NCBI GenBank assembly: GCA_051252415.1
Contig: JBPOGA010000002.1
Span: forward strand, 124,001 to 188,000
Origin: JBPOFY01 sp051252415
Lineage (GTDB): Bacteria; Verrucomicrobiota; Verrucomicrobiia; Opitutales; Coraliomargaritaceae
Direction: 5' to 3'
Length of the DNA: 64,000 nucleotides
In this document: positions 18,081-26,931 of the stretch, one piece after another
Numbering within the stretch: position 1 is the first letter of the stretch
Layout: every line of letters starts with the position of its first letter
Program-made: the position numbers and the translations under genes
The notes under the pieces: model-generated
The model's input: the letters and a program-made list of their open reading frames with translations, nothing else
Told to the model about the DNA's origin: nothing
The model's database searches: none

Positions 18081-19847
18081 TTAGTCCTCCCACTTAAAAT
18101 TTGGGGCGACATTGGAAACACGATAGATTTCGGTCAGTATAAAAGGCTTAAAACTTTTCACATCGAGTAGCTCTAGATTTAAATCGTCCGACATAAAAGA
18201 CCTCGAGGATAATTGCACTTGCCCATCCACGATTGACATATCCCGGTGCTGCACGACCAGCATTTCGGGAAATTTCCCTCGCTTAATTTCCTCGATCAGC
18301 CGATCTGCACTGACCAACACTTTCCCCTCCGGCAATGCAGATCGATTGCGCAAGCTCCAATATACGGTATAACCGTCGACCAATAGCGCACGATTACTAG
18401 CTCGCTCATCAATGATTCGTTCAATCCATTCCAACTCATCAACTACATAATTACGCTTCGTAAAGACACCTTTAGCACTCAACGGCAAACTAACACTCAG
18501 TAAGAAGACAGAGCCCGCCCCAAACACTCCCACCCACACTTTCTGAGCTTTGGTAAAAAGGTTAAGAACCATGACGATTGAGATCGTGAAAAGTAAATAC
18601 GTCGGCAATGCAAACCGAGATGCAAACAAGCGATCCAAGCGACCATCATGATAACACATAATGACCATAAAATGAGCGATGAGCGCCAAAGCGAAGAGCC
18701 CGACGACGCATTCGGCAGGACGCTTCTCGTAGACGTTCTTCGCGTTTCGAATGACATGAAACAGTAAAAAGACAACAGCGGGAAAACCAAGCAATGCCAC
18801 TAGAAACGAGTTTGCATACCCGTCCCCCGTATTAAAGAAAAAGCTCAGTGCGGCCGCAAAATTCACCGCAAAGTTTTCCAAGCCAAATGGCTGAGTCGCA
18901 CCGGAATGCAATTCCCACAACACATCACTTGCGGCGAAAAACTTCTGCTGTAGAGCAAAGCCAACCAATAGAGGTGCAGCCAGAATGGAGCCCAAAGAAA
19001 GAAACACTCGCCTCGAGCGCACCCACCCAAGGACAATCACGGCTAACATCGGCGCGATAAATAACGCCGACTCATAGCGCCCATATATCAAGAGAACAGT
19101 GCTTAAGCTCAGCATACCCTCGGTCTGCGGGGATGGCCTACGCAAATAGTAGATTGATAATAAACACACAAACACAAGCGCCAATAGATTCAGCATATCC
19201 ATACCGCTGCCTGATGCGTTCTGAGACAATAGAGGTATCGTTAACCACAGCAACGGCAACAAAAGTGCCCCCCGTAACGCCGCGAGCTGAAAGCCGAGCA
19301 GATGTAGCAATCCATAAAAAAGAATGCCCGCAATTACATTGGTCACATATGCATTTTCAATACGAAACCCGCTCAGGTCGTGCATCAATGACACGCAAAA
19401 AGGATATAACCAAGGGCGCTTATCCACATAGCCCTCAAAGGTCATGTATTGATTCTCAATCGCCCGCCCGTAGGTCGTGACATACACCTCTCTGTTCTCG
19501 TGTAGATTCCGTGCAGTCGATTCAAGAATCACATCATCCATCAAAATTTTGGGACCTAGCTCTGCATGCACAAACAGTAACGCGGAACCCACACACCACG
19601 AAATAGAGCAGTACAACAATATGCGCCGATTTACTCGCAACACCGAAGACCACGATCGATAGCCGTATAGTAACAGCCCAACTAGAGCACTAAAGGTAAA
19701 CCAATAACCCGCATATCGAACCACCGATTGAGCCATTTCAGGCGAAATAAAGAGATAGCTCAACACCAACAGCACACTACCACACACCGCGCAGACAAAT
19801 CGCGCCAAAGGGAAGTTAGCCCAGATTTCTTTCAGTATCTCTCTCAT
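18081..19847 (-). CDS. Multi-pass membrane GT-C-like protein, paralogue B of a three-member family
   Basis: 588 residues. It shares the ordered motifs of the proteins at 7468-9345 and 19850-21673: VRYAGYWFT near residue 43; ILMDDVILESTA (acidic pair at 104-105); VDKRPWLYPF from 141; HDLSGFR; a Gly/Ser-rich GSGMDMLNL segment; RYESALF; and SRFALP. Hydrophobic segments fill the region between about residues 160 and 440, and a soluble tail of about 130 residues follows. Its ATG lies two bases after the stop of paralogue C, so the two are surely translated together. Likely a periplasmic-face glycosyltransferase; acceptor unknown. Confidence 0.65.
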   Translation of the reverse strand: MREILKEIWANFPLARFVCAVCGSVLLVLSYLFISPEMAQSVVRYAGYWFTFSALVGLLLYGYRSWSSVLRVNRRILLYCSISWCVGSALLFVHAELGPKILMDDVILESTARNLHENREVYVTTYGRAIENQYMTFEGYVDKRPWLYPFCVSLMHDLSGFRIENAYVTNVIAGILFYGLLHLLGFQLAALRGALLLPLLWLTIPLLSQNASGSGMDMLNLLALVFVCLLSIYYLRRPSPQTEGMLSLSTVLLIYGRYESALFIAPMLAVIVLGWVRSRRVFLSLGSILAAPLLVGFALQQKFFAASDVLWELHSGATQPFGLENFAVNFAAALSFFFNTGDGYANSFLVALLGFPAVVFLLFHVIRNAKNVYEKRPAECVVGLFALALIAHFMVIMCYHDGRLDRLFASRFALPTYLLFTISIVMVLNLFTKAQKVWVGVFGAGSVFLLSVSLPLSAKGVFTKRNYVVDELEWIERIIDERASNRALLVDGYTVYWSLRNRSALPEGKVLVSADRLIEEIKRGKFPEMLVVQHRDMSIVDGQVQLSSRSFMSDDLNLELLDVKSFKPFILTEIYRVSNVAPNFKWED

Positions 19848-19849
19848 AG

Positions 19850-21673
19850 CTAGGGCAGTGTTTCCGCATTAAAAGAGAATTTCTCCAAATCAGTTTTTGG
19901 TAGCCATTTAAAATCGAGCGATAAATCCTCTCCATCAAGTTCATTGACCGAGACGATCCGACTGAGACGCATATATCGCGCATCACCAAGCTTCACCTCA
20001 TCGACGAGCTCTAATTCATAATCGTAATACACAGGTCTCGCGGAAACCATCACATCACCGTCAATAGGATCTGCCACCATCTTATGTATATAATACACCG
20101 CATCATAGGTATTCAAATCTAGGTGCAATTGTAGCTTCGCTTTATTATTCTTCGCCCAGAAACCTGCAATGGTCGGCACCCGCTCGACAATGGAAATCAA
20201 ATGAACATCCGAAATTAAAAGCACATTCCGCCCCTTGAACCGCTGCGATTGCTGCTGCACCCATGCCACTTCATGCTGACCAGGCACCCACTGTAAATAA
20301 TCATTCTTTGCAGTCGATGGAATCGTGAAGCCAAAGAAGAATACGAACACTGCGGCAAACAATCCCCGAGACAGGGCAACGCCCGCACCCATGGCTTTCC
20401 ATGCGAAAACACATAGCAATACTTGGAGCAGAATAAACGGCAGTGCAATACGAGTCGCCATAATGTCGTCTAATTGCCCCCAGTGATACGACATCAGTAG
20501 AAAGAAATTAAAAATAACGACAGCGGCAAAGGATAGACATACGATTGTAGTAGCGTGCATACGTATGCAGAGAGCTCCCCGTATCAATCGTAGAAATAAA
20601 AACAACAAAGCAAAGAGAGCGAATACACTGATCAAGGCACTATTCGGGTATTCATTTGTTTGAACATTGAAAAAGAAATTGGCTGCAGCGATTAAGTTCT
20701 CAGGTATAAGCGACCACGAAAATGCTTCAGTCGATCCTTCCCGCAATTCATAGGCGATCGCTTGGTTCGCCATAATCACCCGCTGTAGACCATAGGGCAC
20801 TAAGAACAGTGGCGCACAGATGGTGAGCCATGAAATTTGAATTTTACGCTGCTGCCACCAACCAACAGCAACGACCAATGCAATCGGGAACACAAACAAT
20901 ACTGATTCGTAGCGAGTTTGAGCCAACAAAACACCCATTAGAATCAAGGTATCCATACGCATCACATCAGACTGTTCTAAATAGCGAACTGCAGCCAGGC
21001 CAGTCGCCAATATCATCACTAAATTGAGCATTCCAAATCCGCCACCATTAGCACTCATCGACAGCAAAGGTAAGGTCGCAAACAGCAGCACGGAAAAATA
21101 GCCACCGCCGCGAGGCCTCAATCGTTCTCCACAGTGAAACAATAATGCAAGAAAACATACTGTGAGCAGTCCATTTAGCAGGATCGGATTCTGACTACGA
21201 TAGCCTGTCAGGTCATGCACCACACTGACTAGAAAGGGATAAAAAAATGGACGCTTATCGACATACCCATCCAATTGAGTAAACACGCCCTGTATCTCAT
21301 GCGCCCGCACAGTGACCATAACTTCCTTGTGTTCATGCATGCGCAAAGCAGTTGACGCCAACACAGGCTCATCCATCACAATTTTAAATCCCGATGGTTG
21401 TATAATTAACAGAATAGCAGTTACCGATAGGATAAAAGCAGCAGGATAGCGACATGACTTGATAAGAGAGTATCGCTCATGCCATCCAGACACGACTTCC
21501 CGCCATAACAACATCAACAAAGCCAGCACGTTCAGAAACATCACCCAATAGCCAAAGTGCTTTACCAGCGAAATTGCTTCCCCACCGTCAAAAGCAATAA
21601 ACGCAATAAATGCCGCAAGGAGAGCAGTCCCCCCAAGGAGGAGTAATCGTGTTGACTCACGAATTAGCGGCAT
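19850..21673 (-). CDS. Multi-pass membrane GT-C-like protein, paralogue C of a three-member family
   Basis: 607 residues and first gene of a two-gene leftward unit. Shared motifs are VKHFGYWVM near residue 37, IVMDEPVLASTA (acidic pair at 101-102), VDKRPFFYPF from 138, HDLTGYR, GGGFGMLNL, RYESVLF and TRIALP. By eye it is at least as close to paralogue A as to its neighbour B, in particular at VKHFGxW and MDE. The C-terminal 150 residues are soluble and contain a nucleotide-independent looking alpha/beta pattern (RNVLLISDVHLISI). Same inferred role as A and B. Confidence 0.65.
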   Translation of the reverse strand: MPLIRESTRLLLLGGTALLAAFIAFIAFDGGEAISLVKHFGYWVMFLNVLALLMLLWREVVSGWHERYSLIKSCRYPAAFILSVTAILLIIQPSGFKIVMDEPVLASTALRMHEHKEVMVTVRAHEIQGVFTQLDGYVDKRPFFYPFLVSVVHDLTGYRSQNPILLNGLLTVCFLALLFHCGERLRPRGGGYFSVLLFATLPLLSMSANGGGFGMLNLVMILATGLAAVRYLEQSDVMRMDTLILMGVLLAQTRYESVLFVFPIALVVAVGWWQQRKIQISWLTICAPLFLVPYGLQRVIMANQAIAYELREGSTEAFSWSLIPENLIAAANFFFNVQTNEYPNSALISVFALFALLFLFLRLIRGALCIRMHATTIVCLSFAAVVIFNFFLLMSYHWGQLDDIMATRIALPFILLQVLLCVFAWKAMGAGVALSRGLFAAVFVFFFGFTIPSTAKNDYLQWVPGQHEVAWVQQQSQRFKGRNVLLISDVHLISIVERVPTIAGFWAKNNKAKLQLHLDLNTYDAVYYIHKMVADPIDGDVMVSARPVYYDYELELVDEVKLGDARYMRLSRIVSVNELDGEDLSLDFKWLPKTDLEKFSFNAETLP

Positions 21674-21785
21674 ATCAAAAAGTTATAGTAGTAGCGAGAG
21701 TGAAGGATTCTGCGATCCAAAATGTTGACTAGCGCCGCATACCAACGCAAATCCCAAGTGATACACTTAGTAACAATCACAAAAA

Positions 21786-21810
21786 AAGCTGCCTACAATG
21801 TAGGCAGCTT
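21786..21810 (-). terminator. Rho-independent terminator of the pilin genes
   Basis: Perfect inverted repeat AAGCTGCCTA / TAGGCAGCTT with a five-base loop. Read on the minus strand it is followed immediately by five U residues (the A-run at 21781-21785). It lies about 30 bases after the stop of the pilin-like gene at 21841 and is the clearest terminator in the window. Confidence 0.88.
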
Positions 21811-21840
21811 AGAATGTTTAAAAAATAGAAAAAATACTAT

Positions 21841-22200
21841 TTAGAACTGAATCGATAGTGTCTCAACCAAGGAACCCTTCGCTGGTGTAGCAAGCGAATT
21901 GTCAGTATTCAGGATAGTTGCAGGATATGTTTCGCTAGCAACAGGAGAGAATTTCTTCACATAGAATGTGGAACCAGAACCAACAAGGATACTGGATGAG
22001 ACTGTGCTCTTACCTTCTTCAAGGAAGTATTGATCCGCACCAGAAGCGAGCTGACGAAGATTGTTGATAACTGTCTTGTTCTGCGATGTTTGACGAACCT
22101 TTTGGAAGGCTGGGATAGCCATGGCAGCGAGAAGACCGATGATAACAACCACGATCATGATTTCAACGAGGGTAAACCCCTTTTTGCTTTTATTTTGCAT
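21841..22200 (-). CDS. Type IV pilin-like / pseudopilin protein
   Basis: 119 residues with a short basic leader ending KKG, followed by FTLVEIMIVVVIIGLLAAM. This is the class III signal cut by prepilin peptidase after Gly, with Glu at mature position 5 and a hydrophobic alpha-1N helix. The C-terminal part is a small beta-rich head with no cysteine pair. On the minus strand a purine-rich AAAGGA lies about 10 bases before the ATG, one of the few visible Shine-Dalgarno sequences in this window. Tandem paralogue of the gene at 22354-22713. Small head size and gene pairing are typical of Verrucomicrobiota and could indicate major pilins or pseudopilins; no assembly genes are nearby. Confidence 0.88.
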   Translation of the reverse strand: MQNKSKKGFTLVEIMIVVVIIGLLAAMAIPAFQKVRQTSQNKTVINNLRQLASGADQYFLEEGKSTVSSSILVGSGSTFYVKKFSPVASETYPATILNTDNSLATPAKGSLVETLSIQF

Positions 22201-22353
22201 AATTATATTCCTTTATTTGTTACATTAAGTGCGGAAGATACTCCGCTTGTTCATGTTCTTTTATGTGTAATGATGAATAGAATCCAAGCAGATTCTATGT
22301 GTTTTCTGTTTTTTTAACCTTTTTTAACGTACGCCAAGAGTTCCCCTCTTAGC

Positions 22354-22713
22354 TTAAAAAAGGATCGAGAGCGTCTTTCGCAGACTTCCTCTATCCGTGA
22401 TGGCTATTGTTTCCTGCGTCATAGTTATATTTGCAGGGTATGTCTCGTCAGCGACGGTACTATATAACTTAACATAAAACGTTGATCCAGAACCAACGAG
22501 CACATCCGAGCTTACGGTAGTTAATCCGTTTTCAAGGAAATACTGGTCGGCGCCTGAGGCAATCTGTCTAAGGTTATTAATGACCGTTTTGTCTTGGGAT
22601 AGCCCGCGAACTTTTTGGAATGCAGGAATCGCCATTGCTGCCAGAGTCCCGATAATAACAACTACAATCATGATTTCAATAAGTGTGAAACCCTTTATTT
22701 TTTTGATATTCAT
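22354..22713 (-). CDS. Type IV pilin-like / pseudopilin protein, tandem paralogue
   Basis: 119 residues, the same length as the downstream copy and similar throughout: leader ending IKG, then FTLIEIMIVVVIIGTLAAM (prepilin cleavage site, Glu5), then a shared run with DKTVINNLRQIASGADQYFL and SGSTFYVK. Differences concentrate in the last 40 residues, as expected for an exposed head. No obvious Shine-Dalgarno sequence precedes it, unlike its partner. An intergenic gap of 153 bases, with an 8-bp hairpin at 22277-22298, separates the two, so the downstream copy may also be transcribed on its own. Confidence 0.87.
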   Translation of the reverse strand: MNIKKIKGFTLIEIMIVVVIIGTLAAMAIPAFQKVRGLSQDKTVINNLRQIASGADQYFLENGLTTVSSDVLVGSGSTFYVKLYSTVADETYPANITMTQETIAITDRGSLRKTLSILF

Positions 22714-22926
22714 ACATGGTGAGGTATTTAGTTTTGGTTATGATATTTATATAATAAACGTGCAAATGGAGGATTTACCTCATTTACACAAGTCGAGGCT
22801 ATGCCAGTTTTACAAGCGGTTTACAAGCGTATTCTTCCACATAACGGTTAGCCCCCGAAAACTAGGGCACCAATGAAAGTTATTATTAACGAGCCTTTTG
22901 CGCGACTCAAACACCATAAGGATAGC

Positions 22927-23940
22927 TTAAGCGTCCGAACTAAACGTAGCAAAAACCATCTTACCGCCAGCCGATGGGACGACAGAATCGACCTCTACAC
23001 TCACCTCTCGGCCAATATACTCGCGTCCGTGATTCACAACTAGCATCGAACCGTCTGGCAGATAGCCAATCGCTTGGCCTGGATCCTTGCCAGCTCGCAC
23101 GAGCTCCACACTAACACGTGTTCCCACAGACACTTCTTGGTTCAATGCTTTGACCAATGTTGTGAGATTTAGCCACCCCACTTCGTGGAATTCAGCCAAT
23201 CTCGCAAGATTGTAGTCTGTGGTCAGTAAATTTGCATTCATCGACTCGCATAAATAGATCAATTTAGAGTCCACAGCCTCACGAGATGGCACATCACTCT
23301 CATGAATGCGTAGCTCTACAGACTTCATTTGCTTTAGCTGATTGAGCACCTCGAGGCCTTTGCGCCCTTTTTCCTTACGTGCTTGATCGCTAGAGTCTGC
23401 AATCGCCTGCAGTTCGTCTAAAACAAAGCGGGGAATGAGCAAAGTGAAGCCAAACCATCCACTTTCACAAATCGCAGCAATTCGGCCGTCGATCAGCGCA
23501 CTCGTATCGACGACCGCCAAGGAAGTATCCACGTTATGTGGATTAAAGCGCACGTATGGTATCACCACATTGAACTCATCCTTACCTCGCAAAGCGATGA
23601 CTGTAGCCAAATACATCGAGGTAATATATAGTGCTAATCGGGCAAGAAAAAGTAATTGCGCGAGAACGGGATCCGATTCGAGAGGCTCAAAAAGCGGCGA
23701 ATTCGAGAGTAAAAATGCAACGACGGCCCCAACAACCAAGCCAAAAGTCAGTGCGGATAAGCCGCGCAATGAAAACCCTTCCAATAAAATGTCGGTCAAG
23801 ATGATTAGTGACGCGATGCTCATGCCCACCGTTATCACGAGAAAGAGCCCCCAACCCTCGACCACATACCACATCAATATGCAGCCAAGAAAACTAAAGA
23901 GCAGGAAGAAAAGTCTAAATATGAGGAGTGTCTTACGCAT
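22927..23940 (-). CDS. PIN-TRAM domain membrane protein (YacL-like)
   Basis: 337 residues. About four hydrophobic segments occupy residues 1-120. A PIN domain follows: VVDTSALIDGR with the first catalytic Asp, FVLDELQAIAD with Glu, and LLTTDYNLARLA with the later Asp. The last 75 residues form a TRAM-like beta domain (VGTRVSVELVRAGKDPGQAIGYL). This is the architecture of B. subtilis YacL, a membrane-tethered putative ribonuclease. The acidic PIN residues are present, so nuclease activity is plausible. It lies downstream of a tiny ORF and the FGE-like gene on the same strand. Its target is unknown. Confidence 0.86.
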   Translation of the reverse strand: MRKTLLIFRLFFLLFSFLGCILMWYVVEGWGLFLVITVGMSIASLIILTDILLEGFSLRGLSALTFGLVVGAVVAFLLSNSPLFEPLESDPVLAQLLFLARLALYITSMYLATVIALRGKDEFNVVIPYVRFNPHNVDTSLAVVDTSALIDGRIAAICESGWFGFTLLIPRFVLDELQAIADSSDQARKEKGRKGLEVLNQLKQMKSVELRIHESDVPSREAVDSKLIYLCESMNANLLTTDYNLARLAEFHEVGWLNLTTLVKALNQEVSVGTRVSVELVRAGKDPGQAIGYLPDGSMLVVNHGREYIGREVSVEVDSVVPSAGGKMVFATFSSDA

Positions 23941-23961
23941 TACGAAAATTGATAATTCTAA

Positions 23962-24099
23962 TTATATCGACCCAGTCATCCAGGCAACAAGAAGTGGGAC
24001 GCCTATAAATACCGCCATAACGATATAGATAATTTTTTGAGCGCGATGCGCTCGCTTTGAAACTAAAGCGGAAGTTTGCTTTTGCGTGACGGTATCCAC
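23962..24099 (-). CDS. Possible small single-pass membrane protein (45 residues)
   Basis: A GTG-initiated frame encodes 45 residues beginning MDTVTQKQTSALVSKRAHR and then a hydrophobic helix of about 20 residues (IIYIVMAVFIGVPLLVAWM) near the C-terminus. A basic, hydrophilic N-terminus and one helix are compatible with a real small membrane protein. It fits neatly between two genes on the same strand (62 bases after one stop, 21 bases before the next ATG). An in-frame stop lies just upstream, so no longer form is possible. I do not recognise a family. It could be a chance frame, since there is no clear ribosome binding site. Confidence 0.42.
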   Translation of the reverse strand: MDTVTQKQTSALVSKRAHRAQKIIYIVMAVFIGVPLLVAWMTGSI

Positions 24100-24161
24100 T
24101 ATCCCAATTTAACTAGATGCTATGAGTAAGCAACCCGAACTTCTATAGGAATGCAATTTCC

Positions 24162-25910
24162 TTACTCACTCGTATTCACGACGAAACGAAAACCAGTCAT
24201 ACGATTACGCTCTCCGCGAGGTGCTTCGCGCATAGGGACAGTAAAAATGGCTTCGAGCCGATCTTGGGCATGGCCACCGATATGGCGTGCATCTTCATCA
24301 TCAAAACGGTCAACCGACTCAAGCCATTCGCTGACATTACCAAGTAAATCAAAATATCCACTCGCAAAAGGTTGCTTTTGCCCGACGGCTCTCGCCATTC
24401 CACCAGCATCCGAAGCACTCCAAACGTGATCCTCGAGCACGACATAGCGTAAACGCCCAAGCGCTTGACGAAACTCATTCTCCGTAGGCAAACGCACGGA
24501 CTTACCCATAATCCATGATAAACGATCACAAAATCGTTTTGCCTCTGTCCAACTGACCGAATCTACTGGATTCACATCACCTTGGTTACGACTTGGATTC
24601 GTACCCATGATCAAGGAATACAACGCTTGTGGCACTTCTGTTTTTAACATCACCCAAGCAGTCTCTTCGGGAATTGGCAGCATGGAGTCATACACACGGT
24701 CTTGAATAAACCCGAGGTCATTCTGCACCAAATTCAGATAGCGAACTTTCAATTGCAGTTCCTCATCGTTCAATGAACTACGAGGATACGCTTCTGACAT
24801 CTGTTTAATATCTCGTCTTAGTTTAGCAATCACCTCGGCGGCTTCATACGTTCGACGATCTGCGAGAAGCCCTTTCAAGTGATCGTGATTACGCTCAATC
24901 GTGCGCCCAAGCTCGAAACTCTGCGACGTTTGAGCTTTTCGCTGAAATTCTGATACGCGTTCAGCCGACGCATATGGGCTATCCACATATTGCTCATTCA
25001 ACAAGCGTTGCAAGCGAACAGCCTCCAAATAAAGTTCCGCAGCCTCTAAATGCTGACCACTCGCGTGACTACCATCTGCTAAGTCTGAAACTCGCTCAAT
25101 CTCAAGGTAGCTCTGCCCAGAGCGTATACCCACCAGTTTCACCCGCAAATTCTCAAGACGCGACACGCTAGCTTGATTCGTTCCGCGATATTCACGATTT
25201 AGCTGATCTTGAATAGAGATGGCTACTTGCAGGCGCTCTTCAGCAGTTTTCCAATCCTCTGCCTTAATATATGCATCCGCTTCGGACTCGAATTTCAAAC
25301 TACGCTCAAAAAGAGGCTGAGCAGTTAGGTAGCGGGCTTGACGCTCTAAACGAGTTGCGCGGCTAACATCATAGCCATTACTCGCAGGAAATTCGTCATT
25401 AATTTCTTTTTGCATTAGGAACGCCTCTGTGTATTTCCCACGAGCGACCTCATACTCCTTGGCCGCAGCATGCTTTTCAGCCTCATCCTCGAGCGTCATA
25501 CTATCCCTACGTAATTCACTCGCAGCCAAGTCTTGGTAGCGTTGATTCAAATTATTACGGCGCTTCACCGCATCCGAATCGACACCAGTATATTCCGCCA
25601 AATATTGATCTTGGAAATCTAGGGCCTCCTTCAGGAGCGACACATCACGCACTTCAGCATCTCTTATCGCCAAAACTTGCTCAAACTGAGCCTCCAACTC
25701 GATGCTTTTCGCCTTCAAGGCCAGAACCTCCTCTGAGGCAACCACATGTATATTTGATCGGCTCTCCTCAACGCCCTGAGGGCCGAGTTTACTAAGGAAC
25801 CAGAACAAAGCCAGAACAGCCACTGCCGCTAAAATGACAAGGAATACCTGCAGCGCGCGCTTGGCTCCGCTAGTTTCATGCGAAAGATTACGTTTGGAGG
25901 ACTTCTTCAA
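24162..25910 (-). CDS. Membrane-anchored coiled-coil protein with C-terminal FGE/sulfatase-modifying-like domain
   Basis: 582 residues, started at TTG (25910); no in-frame ATG exists near the N-terminus. A basic segment is followed by one membrane helix (about residues 20-41). Residues 60-400 are long, charged and helical, with repeated Glu/Ala/Arg patterns, apparently several tandem helical repeats. The last 160 residues match the formylglycine-generating enzyme fold (FGE-sulfatase, C-type-lectin-like): NPVDSVSWTEAKRFCDRL, VRLPTENEFRQALG, GYFDLLGNVSEWLES and MTGFRFVVN. The two active-site cysteines of true FGE are not visible, so it is more likely a binding module than an oxidase. The bulk would sit in the periplasm. 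Ligand unknown. Confidence 0.75.
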   Translation of the reverse strand: MKKSSKRNLSHETSGAKRALQVFLVILAAVAVLALFWFLSKLGPQGVEESRSNIHVVASEEVLALKAKSIELEAQFEQVLAIRDAEVRDVSLLKEALDFQDQYLAEYTGVDSDAVKRRNNLNQRYQDLAASELRRDSMTLEDEAEKHAAAKEYEVARGKYTEAFLMQKEINDEFPASNGYDVSRATRLERQARYLTAQPLFERSLKFESEADAYIKAEDWKTAEERLQVAISIQDQLNREYRGTNQASVSRLENLRVKLVGIRSGQSYLEIERVSDLADGSHASGQHLEAAELYLEAVRLQRLLNEQYVDSPYASAERVSEFQRKAQTSQSFELGRTIERNHDHLKGLLADRRTYEAAEVIAKLRRDIKQMSEAYPRSSLNDEELQLKVRYLNLVQNDLGFIQDRVYDSMLPIPEETAWVMLKTEVPQALYSLIMGTNPSRNQGDVNPVDSVSWTEAKRFCDRLSWIMGKSVRLPTENEFRQALGRLRYVVLEDHVWSASDAGGMARAVGQKQPFASGYFDLLGNVSEWLESVDRFDDEDARHIGGHAQDRLEAIFTVPMREAPRGERNRMTGFRFVVNTSE

Positions 25911-26053
25911 AATAGCTATGGGATAAATTCAGACTGGCACAAAATATACCGTGTGCCTAAATGATCAGCAGCAAGCAAGGCCGCAAGGCAAAAGGCAAAA
26001 CCTTGTTTTATCACTCGACTTCAAAGGCCAAAAAAAGTTTCAACTAAATAGCG

Positions 26054-26896
26054 ATGTTTGAACAAATCACCATATTAGGACCTGGCCTACTCGGCGCCTC
26101 ACTCGCGATGGCGCTTAAGGAGAAGGGGCTCACCAATACTGTCCACTCATGGTCTAGGCGCCCTGAAACCCGTGCAAAGTGCATAAATGCTGACTGGTGC
26201 GACGCTGTTTTTGAGACTGCCAGCGAAGCCTGCGTCGACAGCGACCTCGTCATACTATGCACGCCTGTGGAAACCATCGCCCCGCTCATCTCCGAAATTA
26301 GCGAGGCACTGAAAGACGGAGCGTTGATCACAGATGTCGGCAGCACAAAAAGTCTGATCTGCCGCCAATCCGCCCATGCCGTGCCTACTGGCGCCACCTT
26401 CATCGGCTCACACCCTATGGCTGGCTCGGAACGCAGTGGCATGGAGCACGCAACCAGTGACCTCTTCGAAAACGCGACCTGCCTTATCACTCCTCTACCC
26501 GACACACCGGCAGATAAAATAGCGCAACTCATGGCACTCTGGGAAAGCCTCGATATGCGCATCGCATCTGTCTCCCCCGAAGAGCACGATGAAATCGTCG
26601 CCCATATCAGCCACCTGCCGCACCTCTTAGCATCCACGGTATGCAGCCTCCTCGCGACAAAAAGCAACAATTGGGGGGAATTCTCTGGGGGAGGACTACG
26701 TGATAGCACTCGAGTCGCCGCCGGCGATCCATTTCTGTGGCAACAAATACTCGAACAAAACCGTGAAGAAGTGCTGCGCTCCATAGACAGCTTTGAGAAC
26801 GAGCTCCACAAATTAAAATCGGCCTTACTCAATAAAGAGACGCACAAACTCATTGCCATTTTGGAACGTGGTAAAAAATACCGCGACAGCCTCTAA
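26054..26896 (+). CDS. tyrA: Prephenate dehydrogenase
   Basis: NAD(P)-dependent oxidative decarboxylation of prephenate (or arogenate) in tyrosine synthesis. 280 residues. The Rossmann motif is ITILGPGLLGASLA at 5-18. LVILCTPVE and DVGSTKSLI follow, then FIGSHPMAGSERSG, the conserved prephenate-binding stretch, and later HISHLPHLLAS and FSGGGLRDSTRVA. No chorismate mutase or ACT domain is attached. It heads a rightward run with aroA and cmk (35 and 15 base gaps), an association seen in several bacterial phyla. Preceded by a non-coding gap of 143 bases that should hold the promoter. Confidence 0.92.
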   Translation: MFEQITILGPGLLGASLAMALKEKGLTNTVHSWSRRPETRAKCINADWCDAVFETASEACVDSDLVILCTPVETIAPLISEISEALKDGALITDVGSTKSLICRQSAHAVPTGATFIGSHPMAGSERSGMEHATSDLFENATCLITPLPDTPADKIAQLMALWESLDMRIASVSPEEHDEIVAHISHLPHLLASTVCSLLATKSNNWGEFSGGGLRDSTRVAAGDPFLWQQILEQNREEVLRSIDSFENELHKLKSALLNKETHKLIAILERGKKYRDSL

Positions 26897-26931
26897 ACAC
26901 TTCCCACAGATACCAGATCTGTCTGCACTTA

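Noticed and set aside
22277..22298. ATAGAATC/GATTCTAT hairpin as a terminator between the pilin genes
   Set aside because: The T-rich tail is on the plus-strand side, the wrong strand for the pilin transcripts; it is left as a plain hairpin.
24036..24056. GAGCGC/GCGCTC hairpin next to a T-run, possible terminator
   Set aside because: On neither strand does a U-run follow the hairpin; the T-run precedes it on the plus strand. It also lies inside the candidate small ORF.
26044..26859. 271-residue open frame on the minus strand across tyrA
   Set aside because: It is a mirror frame of tyrA, whose motifs are complete; the antisense product is Ser-rich with no recognisable domain.
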